From Conidiobolus incongruus B7586 (Eukaryota > Entomophthoromycota > Entomophthoromycetes > Entomophthorales > Conidiobolaceae): a stretch of 14,343 bases of DNA. Every line of letters starts with the position of its first letter. Position 1 is the first letter of the stretch. Under the pieces are notes generated by a model. That model was not told where the DNA came from and did no database searches. It saw only the letters and a list, made by a program, of their open reading frames with translations. The DNA is taken from contig JNEM01006365.1 in assembly GCA_000697335.1 (NCBI GenBank), positions 1 through 14,343 of the forward strand, read 5' to 3'. Both the position numbers and the translations under genes were made by a program. Shown in pieces: positions 1 to 9,851 of this stretch.

Positions 1-1190
1 TAATAAATCAAATATTAAATATATTTTTTTAAATATTAGTAAAGTTATTATAATATTAGAGGTATATAATAATTACAAACAAAAAGTAAAATATTAGTAT
101 TGTATATTTTATGTACTTCTCTAAAAAATATTTAAAAATTATAATAAAATATTTGAATAATATAATTTACCTATTTTGAATTATTAAGTTCGCAATGAGG
201 TTTTTTTATTCAGAGTAAAAGTCATACTTTTTATTTACTCAAACTCTTAAAATTTTCAAAAATTTTCTATTATAATTAAAATTATTCTTGAAAATATTAA
301 TGAAAACTAATATTAATTAATTATGATTACCTAAAATCTATAATATTTATTAAAAATTTAATAAAAATGAAAGTAGTGATAATATGTCATTGTTAAAAAA
401 AGTAAATAAAACTTGAAACTATATTTAAATTAACGAATAAAAATTACTTTTATGGAATTCGGAAGATTAATAAAAAATACTAAGAATAAGTGATATATAA
501 TTCAAAAATTATTTTATTACTAAAGTTTTTTGTTTTTTTTAAACACAATATTTTAATTCGAGGAACTTGTATAAATTTCAGGGATGAAATCTAAATATAT
601 AAGCAATTCAAGTAATTTTTAAAACCATCCTTATTTTGATACAAAATTTGAGATTAAGAATGTCCAAATTTGAATCCCATTTATGAATAATATATCATGA
701 ATAACTTAAGCTTGAATAAAAGCTAAACTGTGGCTGATTTTTGAATTATAATTATAGTCAGATCCATAGTATCTTAAATGTGAAATATTTTTCGTACATA
801 TTTGGTATAGGTTTATTAATTGAAAATTATATCTAATTAATAAATTTGAAAATAAAACAATTTATAATTCGAAACTCTTTACAATGTTTGATTGATATTA
901 TATTTATGAAAATAGAGGTTAAGACATTGAAGTAATTATAGGAAATACCTTATATGACAATTTGAATAATCAAATATAGCTTAAGCTTTCTAAATTTTCA
1001 AAATTGTGGTTAACTGTTATTATCGAATATTAAATAAATAGAGCTTAAATCAATAGTAACAAATCAATTGAGACTTAACAATTACCTAAAAAACTAAAAC
1101 TAAACAACAATTTTTGGACAAAAATAGAGATGGAAATAATATTATATTGAAAAATCTCAATTTGCATTGCTGCTGAGAATAACACATTAA
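1..1190. other. AT-rich DNA, faint LRR-like phrases towards its end
   Basis: 1-540 holds nothing I can identify. From about 600 the complexity rises, and short phrases such as NLRLRMSKFESHL, NLKIKQFIIRNSLQCL and LPKKLKLNNN occur in shifting frames. They could be the worn 5' part of the LRR relic at 1191. A 75-codon minus-strand frame (1086-1313) overlaps that relic and looks like its shadow. Confidence 0.3.
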
Positions 1191-1538
1191 ATATTTAAGG
1201 GAAGTCTTGAAAGAGACATTGTTAATCTTGAAGGATTGATATTGTTTAACTATCTTCCACTGACACTTGGTAATTTGAAAATACTCGAAAATCAACAAAT
1301 AAAAGCTATTCATTTAGAATTCGATAAGCTGAAAGTGTTAGAATTACATCATTAATTATAAAATTTACTAATATTAATTGAATTGACAAATAGGATGTAT
1401 TTCATGTGATCTCCACTTCTTGAATTCGAAAGAATCAAACCTCAATATTAAATTAATATTCACCATTTTAGAAAAAAAAACATAAAGATTTTAGAGTTAC
1501 GCATTGCCTTTTGGGTAAATTATATAAAATTATTTTCA
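1191..1538 (+). pseudogene. Relic of a leucine-rich-repeat protein
   Basis: One frame (start 1191) is open for 54 codons and then continues with only a few stops to 1538. It reads as typical short LRRs: IVNLEGLILFNYLPLTLGNL, then KILENQQIKAIHLEFDKLK, then VLEL. After stops at 1353 and 1359 it continues NLLILIELTNRMYFM, a TGA stop, SPLLEFERIK, and later NIKILELRIAFW. The spacing of L/I and the LP-LTLGNLK phrase match the LxxLPxxLxNLxxL pattern of intracellular-type LRR proteins. There are 4 internal stops in about 116 codons, where roughly one in ten is expected at this composition. No start codon or intact ends are visible, and upstream DNA (about 600-1190) gives only fainter LRR-like phrases in changing frames. 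I read it as a decayed host gene. Chance similarity is the main alternative, because AT-rich DNA encodes many L, I, N and K. Confidence 0.5.
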
Positions 1539-1570
1539 TAATAAATAAACTTTAGTATATTTACAAATAA

Positions 1571-1792
1571 TCAGGTTGGTTAAATTTAAAGGATATTTGT
1601 TCAACTAATTTTACAACAGTAAATATACAAGTAACAAACTCAACATATTTGGTATGATATTTCATCTATGTCATCATGATATCAACTTGTAATGAACCTT
1701 ACCCCGTTTCTATTTCAAATATGAGTTCTATTATTGCAGTTTTTTGGATTATAATTTTTGTATTCATTTTTAAGATGATTTTATTAAAATTA
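1571..1792 (+). pseudogene. Possible membrane-protein relic next to the LRR relic
   Basis: A 74-codon stretch with a single internal stop (TGA at 1661-1663). It contains GWLNLKDICSTN, possible N-glycosylation sites (NFT, NST), TCNEPYPVSISNMSS and then a strongly hydrophobic run of about 20 residues (IIAVFWIIIFVFIFKMILL). It follows the LRR relic on the same strand after 30 bp, in another frame. One reading is that both come from a single LRR receptor with a membrane part. T-rich DNA gives hydrophobic translations by chance, so this is tentative. Confidence 0.3.
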
Positions 1793-1837
1793 TAAGATTA
1801 TCACTTATATTAAATAAATTAATTAAAATTACTTGAT

Positions 1838-1866
1838 ATTATTATTATTATTATTATTATTATTAT
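1838..1866. repeat. (ATT)n microsatellite
   Basis: Almost ten uninterrupted ATT units in AT-rich DNA just after the possible membrane-protein relic. Confidence 0.9.
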
Positions 1867-2619
1867 CTAAATATCTAATAAAATCATATCATAATTTTAT
1901 ATTAATTGATTTTTGTTTCCAATATCACAACTTTTAAGATAATGATAATATGATGAGGAATTTCCAATAGAGATATAATTTTGGTTTGATAGTTTTTAAT
2001 CCATCATAATAAGAAAATATTATATCTTTAAAAAATATATTTCAAAGCTAGATATTTGAATAAGATTTTATAATATACTTATTGAAATTAATTTTGTAAA
2101 TTCTTTTTATTATTTTAATTATTAATTTTTTATTATAAATATAAGATTTAATTTAATTATTAAAAATTTTCTATATATTAATAATAATTTATAGTATAAT
2201 ATAAAATAAGACAAATTTCAAATTCAATTAAAAATATTTATTTTTTATTTGATTATATACTATCATTGTAATGAATTAATTGAAATTCAAAGATTTCCAG
2301 ATAAATCAAATTATATGGTTAATGAGAACTCAAATTATATTGAAAATTTTTTTTATTTTCTATAATACCCAAGAGACTTGTATATTTATTTTAATTAACT
2401 AACAAAATTGGAATATTTTCCAAAATAGTTTATGCTTTAAATGAATTAACGAGTTTTTACTAATACAGGATTATAATCAAAATTATTTTAATTTTAATAT
2501 AGTTTATGGATAATTTTCTCGGGTATTCTTTATCAAATTTTATCTTGAATGATTATACAAATTTAATATCATAAATGGATTTAATATTTCAATATTATTA
2601 TCATTTATAATATATAGTG
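1867..2619. other. AT-rich DNA without recognisable content
   Basis: No open frame of note, RNA gene or repeat beyond A/T runs. G+C is very low. Confidence 0.6.
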
Positions 2620-2701
2620 AGATCCCAAAGTGCTACTCTTAACACCATTTCTAACCTCAGGTTTCTATTCTATAAGGAGCCTTTATGTTTATTGATCATT
2701 A

Positions 2702-2894
2702 CTTGCGACATTTGGAGTATTGATCAGTCTTAATGACCAAATCCAATGGCTTATTCCAAACACTACTTTGGCCAATAAACCCACAAATACACTTACCTAC
2801 TATTAGATAACAACAATAACCATTGCCTCTCTCATTACAACATCCATAATACCCATACAGAAACTACAATAGCAATTGATGCATAAATACTGAA
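2702..2894 (-). pseudogene. Cysteine-rich small secreted-type protein, apparently broken
   Basis: On the minus strand a 54-residue frame (2863 to 2702) contains seven cysteines: CC, CC, CxC and one near the end (YGCCNERGNGYCCYLIVGKC, then ICGFIGQ and YSKCRK). Directly before it, in another frame, lies a run like a secretory signal core (SIYASIAIVVSVWVL). The island, about 2620-2900, has clearly more G+C than its surroundings. Together they suggest a former small secreted Cys-rich protein. I do not recognise its family, and the element looks broken. Confidence 0.35.
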
Positions 2895-2899
2895 AGATC

Positions 2900-4306
2900 T
2901 GTATTTTATCAAGAAATTATCATCGAATATTATTAAATGTACTCTGGTAAATATATATTATTATAATTTTATATTCAAAATTATATGAAAGACAGAGATA
3001 TATATTTGTTGTTGACTATATATCTTTCTTATATTTCCATTTAAAGAAAATGACGAATTATTTTTAATATTAGAATTTTATCTATTAAAATGAATTAATT
3101 TTATTATTTACAAAAATATACTTAATTTTCAATAACTTTAATCTCTGTAATCAATTATTAAATATTTATTAAAAAGGAATAATAACTATATTATTAATTT
3201 AGGAAAAACAGGTTATTGGTTAATGGATGAATAATAATAGTCACACATTTATTGTTCTAATTAAATCAATTTAGTCAATCATATACACTATAGTACATAA
3301 TGTTTGTTGAAATAATTGTAAGTAATAACTAAGTTAGACAAAATGGTCGGATTTAAAGAGAAGATAAATTAATATAATTCTAATAAAGTTAAAAAATGGA
3401 TCAATTCCGTATGTTTGATTAGTTTTAAAGTATAAGAAACAAATAAAAATGTACGGTTTGACAATCTAAATTGAGTATGTCATCCCGATATAATGGTCAT
3501 TCATTTTGTTTTTTTAGGTTAACTTAATATAGTAATGTAATTTGATCATAAAAATCTAATATGATTTCATTTTAAAAGGAAATAAAAAAAACAAATTAAT
3601 GATATAATTCAAAGTATTTCAATATAATAATTAATATTCAATAATTAGTAAAAGATTAAGTAAAAAAAATTCAATATAATAATATTATAAAAATATTAAT
3701 AATAAATAAATAAATAAAATTCTAAAATTAAATCGAGAAACTTGTTTAAATTAATTAATAATTATGATTTTTTTTATTAAATTTTAAAATATAATCTAAT
3801 TTTAATTCATAGTAAGAATAATTTATTAATTGCATTATTTAAATATATAATAAACTTGAAAATAATCATTTTAATGATATTATTTATATTAATAAAACCA
3901 GTTATATTAGTTGATAATCATATAATATATATTTATATTTCAATTTTTATATATTATAACTAAGTTCAATTAGAATTGTTAATTATTCTCTAATGAACTT
4001 TATGTTGATACTTCATAATTATATGTATTTTACATTGATATGAAACCTTCTATATATGGAATTAACTATGACCACATTTGGAAAAGTCGCTATACTTAAT
4101 GAATTCAGAAAGTATCAAGTCAATAAACTCATTTTCATGTATCTTTAACATAAAAAATAATGGATTTTTTTTTCTTTATCAAAGGATTTCGAATGAATAA
4201 TGAATAAAGAATAATCAAAAATGATTGGTTCAATAATGAATTTCTGTTGAATAATTGGATGAATATTATAATGTCAATAATGAAATTTTAATTGCATGAT
4301 ATAAGA
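2900..4306. other. AT-rich DNA without a gene
   Basis: Mostly A/T runs. 3180-3520 is slightly more complex (phrases such as GKTGYWLMDE and KLDKMVGFKEKI), and so is 4040-4140, but no family or long frame can be supported. Confidence 0.5.
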
Positions 4307-4788
4307 ATTTCAGGGGTAGTTTTATGGAATTTGAAATTAAGTAAGGAGATAGATAGATTAAGTAATACGAAATATCAGAATTTAGGTAACTGAAATTATC
4401 AAAATAACGAATATTAGTTTATGCCTTACAATTTCGTAGGATTGAAGTATTTTTGAATGAATTGGGTTATTTTTATTAACGGATAATAAATTTTTTTAAT
4501 TCCATCTTTTTATATAAAACATTGTGCTTTGTTAAATTTTGCTTGTATATTTGTTAAACAACTTTATTTGTCAAGTTCCATCTTCAGTAAATTAGTCTAA
4601 TCTTAATCTATGCTAATAGCTTTAATATCTATTATAATTCCTTAAAAAAGTTGAAAATCGGTAATTTTAGAGGTTTGTATTTTACTTTAAAAAAGTACGT
4701 GATTAGGTATTCGGAGGCAGATTTAATAAGTGTGTTTATGATATTACTCTACGTTGTAATGGAATTAATATTAGTAAATAGTCGCATT
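4307..4788 (+). pseudogene. Second leucine-rich-repeat relic
   Basis: Two patches read like LRRs on the same strand as the first relic. At 4307-4486 one frame gives NLKLSKEIDRLSNTKYQNLG, then stops at 4391 and 4415, then FMPYNFVGLKYF. At 4651-4788 another frame is open for 46 codons and reads LKIGNFRGLYFTLKKYVI, then LISVFMILLYVVMELILVNS. KEIDRLSN-KY-NLGN and IGNFRGL resemble the L-KEIGRLSNLKYLNLGNN and IGNLRGL phrases of LRR proteins. The part between (4487-4650) shows no clear repeat. Frames shift and stops occur, so nothing here is functional. It may be a second copy of the family seen at 1191-1538, but no long DNA match between the two is evident by eye. Confidence 0.35.
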
Positions 4789-5220
4789 TAGGAAAGTGGA
4801 AAAAAGTGTGGTTCAGAGGAAAAATTATTGATTTGTCATTATTTGGTTGAATCATTCTCGCAATATAGTCTTAGTTGACTCAAGTAATTAGAGGATAAGT
4901 TTAATAGGAAAACACAAATTCACCTTAATACATAGAAAACCACTCTTCTATATTATTGATTATAAATATGAAACACTTAAAATGTTTAAATTAATAAATG
5001 AATCGAAAATATATATCATGTTTTGGGTGTGATTTTAATGAGGATGTAAAATAGCTAAATTGGTTAATTAATAATAGTAATTTTCTAGAGATTATTTATG
5101 TATATTGATTAAATACTTTTCAGTATAAATATATATATATATCAACATTATCACCTGAAAAATATCTTATGTTTAAACAACTATTATAATTGTGATAACT
5201 TTATAATTGTAAATATAACA

Positions 5221-5243
5221 ATATTTATATTTATATTTATATT
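5221..5243. repeat. (ATATTT)n minisatellite
   Basis: About four ATATTT units in succession in gene-free DNA. Confidence 0.7.
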
Positions 5244-5619
5244 CAAAATTAATTCATGATTTAATCACATTATCAAATAAATAAATAAGTTTGAAGTATT
5301 ATGTAATAGTTGAAAAAATTTGAAAATTAAATTTCTTCTAATTGATTGGTTGTTTTAAAATGCATTTATAAGTAATAATTAAATAAAATTATTTCAAATT
5401 AGTTTTACTATTATTTTTAATTAAATTTGAATTAATATTATTTTTTTATAAATTTTGCATAAATTTGAATATTTGTAAATCATTTTAACAAAGCTAAATT
5501 TTATTAAATTTAAATTTATATTTAATAATTAATGAAATTAATAATTATTAGTGATTTCATTTTGAGCTGATATATTATTAATCAAAATTTACTAGAAATT
5601 GAATATTTTCTTAAAATAC

Positions 5620-5623
<4 letters not shown>

Positions 5624-5655
<32 letters not shown>
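5624..5655. repeat. (AT)n microsatellite
   Basis: A perfect alternating AT run of about 16 units. It can extrude as a cruciform and is a likely length-variable site. Confidence 0.9.
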
Positions 5656-5659
<4 letters not shown>

Positions 5660-6418
5660 AAAAGATTTTTGAAAAATTCAAAATATAAAATATAAATTGA
5701 GTGTTATTTAGGTCATGTTTATTAATTATATATATAAATATGAAATACAAAATTGATGAGTTGATTAAATATTTATCATAATTAATAAATTACCTAGCAT
5801 GAATAGTTTTATATTTATTTGATTCATATTTCATATTGAATTTAATCATAATTTACAAAAATATTTTATAATGAGAAATATTAGAATAACAATATAAATA
5901 TCAAAACATATACAATTCAATAACATATTTTTATTTTAGTGAAAAATTATTTAAATGCTTTATTACTTTATGCTCTATTGTGTAACTATAATTTCAATGA
6001 AAATACTTTATACTTCAATTTTAATTATAATTTAATTTATTGAATATTTTCATAATTAAAACTCTTTTTGAGAACAGAGTTAATTATAAATTGATATATG
6101 ATGCCCATATATATATATATATAAACATATTGTGTTTGTATTCATTCTATAATTTTTTAATACCATTAAATTGTAGTTTTAATAATTCGAATTAATTGCA
6201 ATTTAATATTGTTATTAGAATATAACTTGAAAATAGAGAAATCAAATATTTAACTATCAGATTAATACATCCCTATATTTGCTTTATTTAAATGATGTAT
6301 TAGCCATTAAATTACAAATCAACTTGTATTTCAACATTGTGTCTTTTATATTAATTATATCCCGACAATTTGAAACTGAAAAAAGTGAACATAACAAGTA
6401 TATCGTGTTAAATTTTTC

Positions 6419-6861
6419 CGATGCTTAAAATTTTGCGAATCCGATAAATTTCCTATATTGAATTTAAACTTGAAATTGTTATTAGTTGGGATATTTGTGT
6501 AGAGATTAATAAAAAATTGTGAAATTTATTATGAGCTCTCTTAATATTAATACAAACTTTTGATAAATATATATCTAAAGATTTCATACTATTGGAAATG
6601 ATTTTGATCAGAATGTAGAGAGCAGTTATTAAATTATTAATACACACAGATATAAAACAAAACTCTAGATCCAAATCATGTTGATTGTTGATTTATTATT
6701 TTGGATCATCAAAATCTATAATCACATGCAAAAGTAGGATTGTCTTTAATTCTGCTTAAATTTCACCTCTTTCTTCAATTCTACAGCACTTAGCCCAATT
6801 TTTATTGATGGAATTTTCAAAATTTATCACTCTCACGAAAACTCGCAGGAAGAAATTATTA
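6419..6861 (+). pseudogene. Unassigned stop-poor frame, possible gene relic
   Basis: One + frame has about 6 internal stops in roughly 147 codons, fewer than half of what this base composition predicts. It reads PMLKILRIR, KLEIVISWDICVEINKKL, KDFILLEMILIRM and ILQHLAQFLLMEFSKFITLT. The first phrase resembles F-box/LRR proteins, but I cannot assign a family. A 73-codon minus-strand frame (6453-6674) overlaps it and looks like a shadow. The segment 6720-6850 is slightly richer in G+C and contains CACGAAA (6834-6840). Confidence 0.2.
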
Positions 6862-7119
6862 ATGTGAATAATGATTTAACATACTAAAATAAATATTAAA
6901 TTTGATATATGCATTAGTAGCATTGATATTAATATAACCATACTTGAAGAATGTCATTATACTAACCTGATCTAATAACACATATGGAATTTTGAATAGC
7001 ACACTTATATAATGATTATAATTAAAAACTTGTGGATTTAGATTCCTGTGTTTTTCATCATTAATATAATCTAAATATTTGGTGGGTATATATTTATAGA
7101 ATTTATTTAAAAGGTTAAG
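6862..7119 (-). other. 86-codon open frame on the minus strand, function unknown
   Basis: A stop-to-stop frame of 86 codons without a suitable ATG near its beginning. It includes YIPTKYLDYINDEKHRNLNP, VFNYNHYISVLFKIPYVLLD and VSIMTFFKYGYININATNAY. The mix of P, D, H, R and Q is less monotonous than most AT-derived translation. An open frame of this length is expected about once by chance in a window of this size and composition, so it may mean nothing. No family recognised. Confidence 0.2.
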
Positions 7120-7166
7120 TTATATTTGAACATTATTGAGGTGTTTGTTTAAAATTAAACAGCAAT

Positions 7167-7169
<3 letters not shown>

Positions 7170-7203
<34 letters not shown>
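7170..7203. repeat. (AT)n microsatellite
   Basis: A perfect alternating AT run of about 17 units, between the minus-strand open frame at 6862-7119 and the RRM relic. Confidence 0.9.
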
Positions 7204-7206
<3 letters not shown>

Positions 7207-7408
7207 AAAAAACATGCCATTAATTTTATTTTAAAAATAGCTAAAGTTATTAATCAATTTGAACTTTTGAAGTAAAATCATATTGAAAATATTATATTAT
7301 TGTTTAAATATACACTCAAACATTACTCTATTTTTTCATATATATATATCAATTTAACAATTCTTACATATTATTCATTCATTAATATTGATAAAAATAT
7401 TGCCATAA

Positions 7409-7566
7409 AATGGATTCTTTCAAAAGTATTTTAATATTAATAAATTATCGAATTGTATTATAGTATACAAACCATTTGCCTTAGTAGAATTTGCATACTA
7501 CGATTTCATGATAATGAAAATGAGCAGCAATACTCAGCATTAAAAATTTTATCAAATGATTCATTT
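7409..7566 (+). pseudogene. Relic of an RNA recognition motif (RRM), first of two
   Basis: The frame 7409-7540 is open for 44 codons and reads like the middle of an RRM: helix 1 (GFFQKYFNINKL), strand 2 (NCIIVYK) and the RNP-1 strand KPFALVEFAYYD at 7469-7504, close to the consensus K-G-F-[AG]-F-V-x-F. Just after RNP-1, a second frame from 7510 gives ENEQQYSALKILSNDSF, as expected for RRM helix 2 and the following turn; the switch fits a frameshift. The RNP-2 strand before 7409 is not clear. The domain would have bound RNA in a host splicing or mRNA-binding protein. It is broken and too short to work. Confidence 0.45.
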
Positions 7567-7630
7567 TAATTCAATTATGATAATGCAATCATGCTCACAT
7601 CACTCAACTAGTTTTAAATTAATTTTTTCG

Positions 7631-7879
7631 ACATTTATTGTGGGTAAAATGAGATAAATATAGCACCTCTTTTAATAATTAATTAAGTATTAGAAATTGT
7701 ATGTTGAATCTCTTAGAATTGATATTGTATTATATTTGTAGATGATGTCATTGTTCGCTTGGGGTGTTAAACTATTACAAGTTGGATATATTCTATAGAT
7801 ATTGTGGAAGTTGATGATTGTTCATAACACAATTAACAAAATGATTGTTTTGAGTATTGGGATTGTATATGTTTCAAAT
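7631..7879 (+). pseudogene. Second RRM relic of the same former gene
   Basis: About 65 bp after the first RRM relic, one frame starts with TFIVGKM (7631-7651), which resembles the RNP-2 strand (L-F-V-G-N-L). It continues with KLYVESLRIDIVLYL (after a TAG at 7691-7693) and SLFAWGVKLLQVGYIL, where FAW-V-L may be a worn RNP-1. Spacing and order fit a second RRM, giving a tandem-RRM protein. Several in-frame stops are present, and stop density is not below chance here, so the call rests on motif order and on the neighbour. Confidence 0.35.
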
Positions 7880-7882
7880 TAA

Positions 7883-8265
7883 TGACATTTCATTTGTGTT
7901 TGCTATCATGAGTTTTAAAGTAATTTGCTTTTCAATCATGTTTAACCTTTGAGTCTTAAACATTTCACTTGTTAATTAACCCAATTATCAGGCAAAAATT
8001 GAATAAGTAGGGATAATGATTATAAATGCCTTAGATTTCACCTCATTTAATATTATCAGTTTTTTTTCATAAATTTCATTTCTATCACAACTATTTTGAA
8101 TATACTTATTTAGATGAATAATTATAGTGAATTGTAAAATATTTAGTTTTAATTAAGAGCTCAAATATAACTAACATTGTCGAGCTGTGTAAATAATTCT
8201 AATTGATCAATTATTATATATTAATCTAAATAAAATGTAAATAATTATCAAAAATATTGCATTAG

Positions 8266-8297
<32 letters not shown>

Positions 8298-8882
8298 CAT
8301 TATTATTATTACTATTATTTTTTGTTTCTAAATAATTAACCATTTTTAATGACAAAAAATATATCTCTGTAAAAGATTGTTAATTAATTTCGATAATTAA
8401 AATTTAAATACAAATTATTCTTTAGAAACAATCAAAAATTTTCAAGCGTATTCTGTACATAGAATAGAGATAGCTAACACTATTATGCTCTAATATTAAC
8501 TATCTGTATCCTAATCAAACTTTATATTTATATGAAATTCCTTAAAGTTTTTATTCTACACAAAGTCTGACACATTGATTAACAATACATCTAATTCAAT
8601 TTTATTTTAAATTCATTATTTAATTTATTCTTAATTAAAAAATAATATCAAAATTCTATTGAAGCTTTTGAATTTTAAATAAAAAACATTAATTTGAATT
8701 TTAAATTATTTTGAAATATATTTTCTAATAACTATATATCAAACAATGATACAAAAGACTTGGTAAAATATAAATGAGTATTATATATATATATGTTTTT
8801 AGGTCATATTTATCATTTTTCTTATGAGTATTATAATTATAATATATTTTATAAATATTGAAATATATAAAATTAAAAATAA
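7883..8882. other. AT-rich DNA without a gene
   Basis: Contains the long ATT repeat and a few A/T palindromes. A 67-codon minus-strand frame (8725-8928) is made almost only of Y, I, N, K, L and F and is what chance gives at this composition. Confidence 0.5.
8266..8319. repeat. (ATT)n microsatellite, imperfect
   Basis: About 18 ATT units with two single-base interruptions (ATC and ACT), the longest simple repeat of the window. Confidence 0.9.
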
Positions 8883-9203
8883 ATGCATGAATTATTAAGA
8901 TATAATGATAGAAGGATTGATAATACACTAAAAAATTTCAAGGATATTTTTTCGTATGGTTTTACTTTAGAAATCCATATTTTGTGTATTAATTTTATTT
9001 CAAAATATGAGGATATCCGAAGCATTAAAATCATATTGAATCATCGACTTTAATCGTCATTTCTATTCATTTACCTCTATCTCCTCAAATTTGACGTATT
9101 TACGCGAAATTTTTAACTCAATAATCTGTCTCACAATATTTTGAGAGGAACCCATAAATATCAATCATTGGACAAATTGAATAGTGGCTATATACCAAGT
9201 TTT
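8883..9203 (+). pseudogene. Unassigned stop-poor frame, possible small gene or relic
   Basis: Flanked by stops, this frame has only two internal stops (9051 and 9114) in 107 codons. It begins with an ATG, so 8883-9053 is formally a 56-residue ORF (MHELLRYNDRRIDNTLKNFK, then DIFSYGFTLEIHILCINF). The next parts include KFDVFTRNF and NNLSHNILRGTHKYQSLDKL. No family is recognised. A minus-strand reading over 9060-9160 also gives a sensible short peptide (MGSSQNIVRQIIELKISRKY), so the coding strand is uncertain. It lies about 800 bp before the cyclin and holds the ACGCGAAA site. Confidence 0.2.
9102..9109 (+). promoter_or_regulatory. ACGCGAAA, SBF/MBF-type (SCB/MCB) site upstream of the cyclin
   Basis: ACGCGAAA contains CGCGAAA, an exact match to the yeast SCB consensus CRCGAAA, and the ACGCG core of MCB sites. 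Such a CG-rich octamer is unusual in DNA this AT-rich. In S. cerevisiae, PCL1 and PCL2 are SBF targets in late G1. Here the site lies about 875 bp before the cyclin ATG, further than usual, so its role is uncertain. Confidence 0.3.
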
Positions 9204-9659
9204 TAATATTAAAGAACCATAAACTCCAAAATCAATTTTATTATATAATATTTTTTTTGGAATTCTAATATTACTTAGTTTCATATAGTTTTATAATTAA
9301 AAGGCCTTTTCTCACTTAATACAATAAGTTTAAAATTATGAAGTAATAATGTAAAATTTTAATTTCAGAATTTATATTGGATTCTGATTTAATAATATTT
9401 TATCAATAAGAGATCATAGTAATTTAATAACTCATTTTTTTATTCTGAGTTGAGTGTGAATCAGTATGTTAATAAAGTCTGAGTTGGAGGTCATTTGAGA
9501 TTATTATTTGATTTTGATTTTGACCAAATCTTTGAAAATTGTAATTTGTCTTAAACAAATAACTAAACAAGTGGGAATTTTGAATCATGACTCTTTTCAA
9601 TTAAGATGGCAAAAATATATGAAACAATTTCACCCTTGTTTAATCTAAATCGCATCAAG
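9204..9659. other. Distal upstream region of the cyclin
   Basis: Intermediate complexity, no gene. It includes ATGACTC (9587-9593), a partial match to the Gcn4-type site TGACTCA, and a short TTTTGATTTTGATTTTGA repeat around 9512. Their function is not supported by anything else. Confidence 0.3.
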
Positions 9660-9685
9660 TCCTTTGAAATCCAGATGGAGGTGTT

Positions 9686-9786
9686 GGGGTGGGAGTGACA
9701 TTTCAATTAGGTTAATTATGGTTGGGGATGGGTGGCATGAACTGAAAATTAGGAGGAGTACAAGCAGTAAATGAGGGGTGGGTGGG
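9686..9786 (+). promoter_or_regulatory. Three G-rich (GGGGTGGG-like) promoter clusters
   Basis: Three related G-rich blocks lie on the + strand: GGGGTGGG at 9686-9693, GGGGATGGGTGG at 9724-9735 and GGGGTGGGTGGG at 9775-9786, about 300, 260 and 210 bp before the ATG. The last begins within AGGGG (9774-9778), the yeast stress-response (STRE) core bound by Msn2/4-type zinc fingers. Such runs are very rare elsewhere in the window, so this is probably an upstream activating region. Which factor binds is not known. Confidence 0.5.
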
Positions 9787-9851
9787 ATTCATCTTCACCA
9801 TCATCACCATCATTACCTGTTTTGATCAACCCTAACTCTTCTCCAATCGAC

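Larger units (their letters stand above)
4789..6418. other. AT-rich DNA with AT microsatellites only
   Basis: After a short, more complex part to about 4920 the sequence is dominated by A/T runs and the AT repeats listed separately. Nothing coding is seen. Confidence 0.55.

Noticed and set aside
1086-1313. 75-codon minus-strand ORF
   Set aside because: It overlaps the + strand LRR relic, its composition (F, L, S, N, K, Q) is that of antisense AT-rich DNA, and no domain is seen.
2620-2900. tRNA or other RNA gene in the G+C island
   Set aside because: No B-box (GGTTCGAATCC-like) sequence or cloverleaf pairing found on either strand.
4690-4900. Faint likeness to a retroelement RNase H segment
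   Set aside because: A single short phrase without further parts or terminal repeats; the LRR reading is at least as good. No virus-like element is called.
6453-6674. 73-codon minus-strand ORF
   Set aside because: No family resemblance; it overlaps the stop-poor + frame, and its length is within chance expectation.
7724-7765. Reverse-transcriptase-like FVDD word
   Set aside because: Only about eight residues long, with no other polymerase motif around it. The RRM reading in a neighbouring frame explains the stretch better, so no retroelement is claimed.
8725-8928. 67-codon minus-strand ORF
   Set aside because: Consists almost only of Y, I, N, K, L, F and H codons, as AT-rich noise does; it has no domain.
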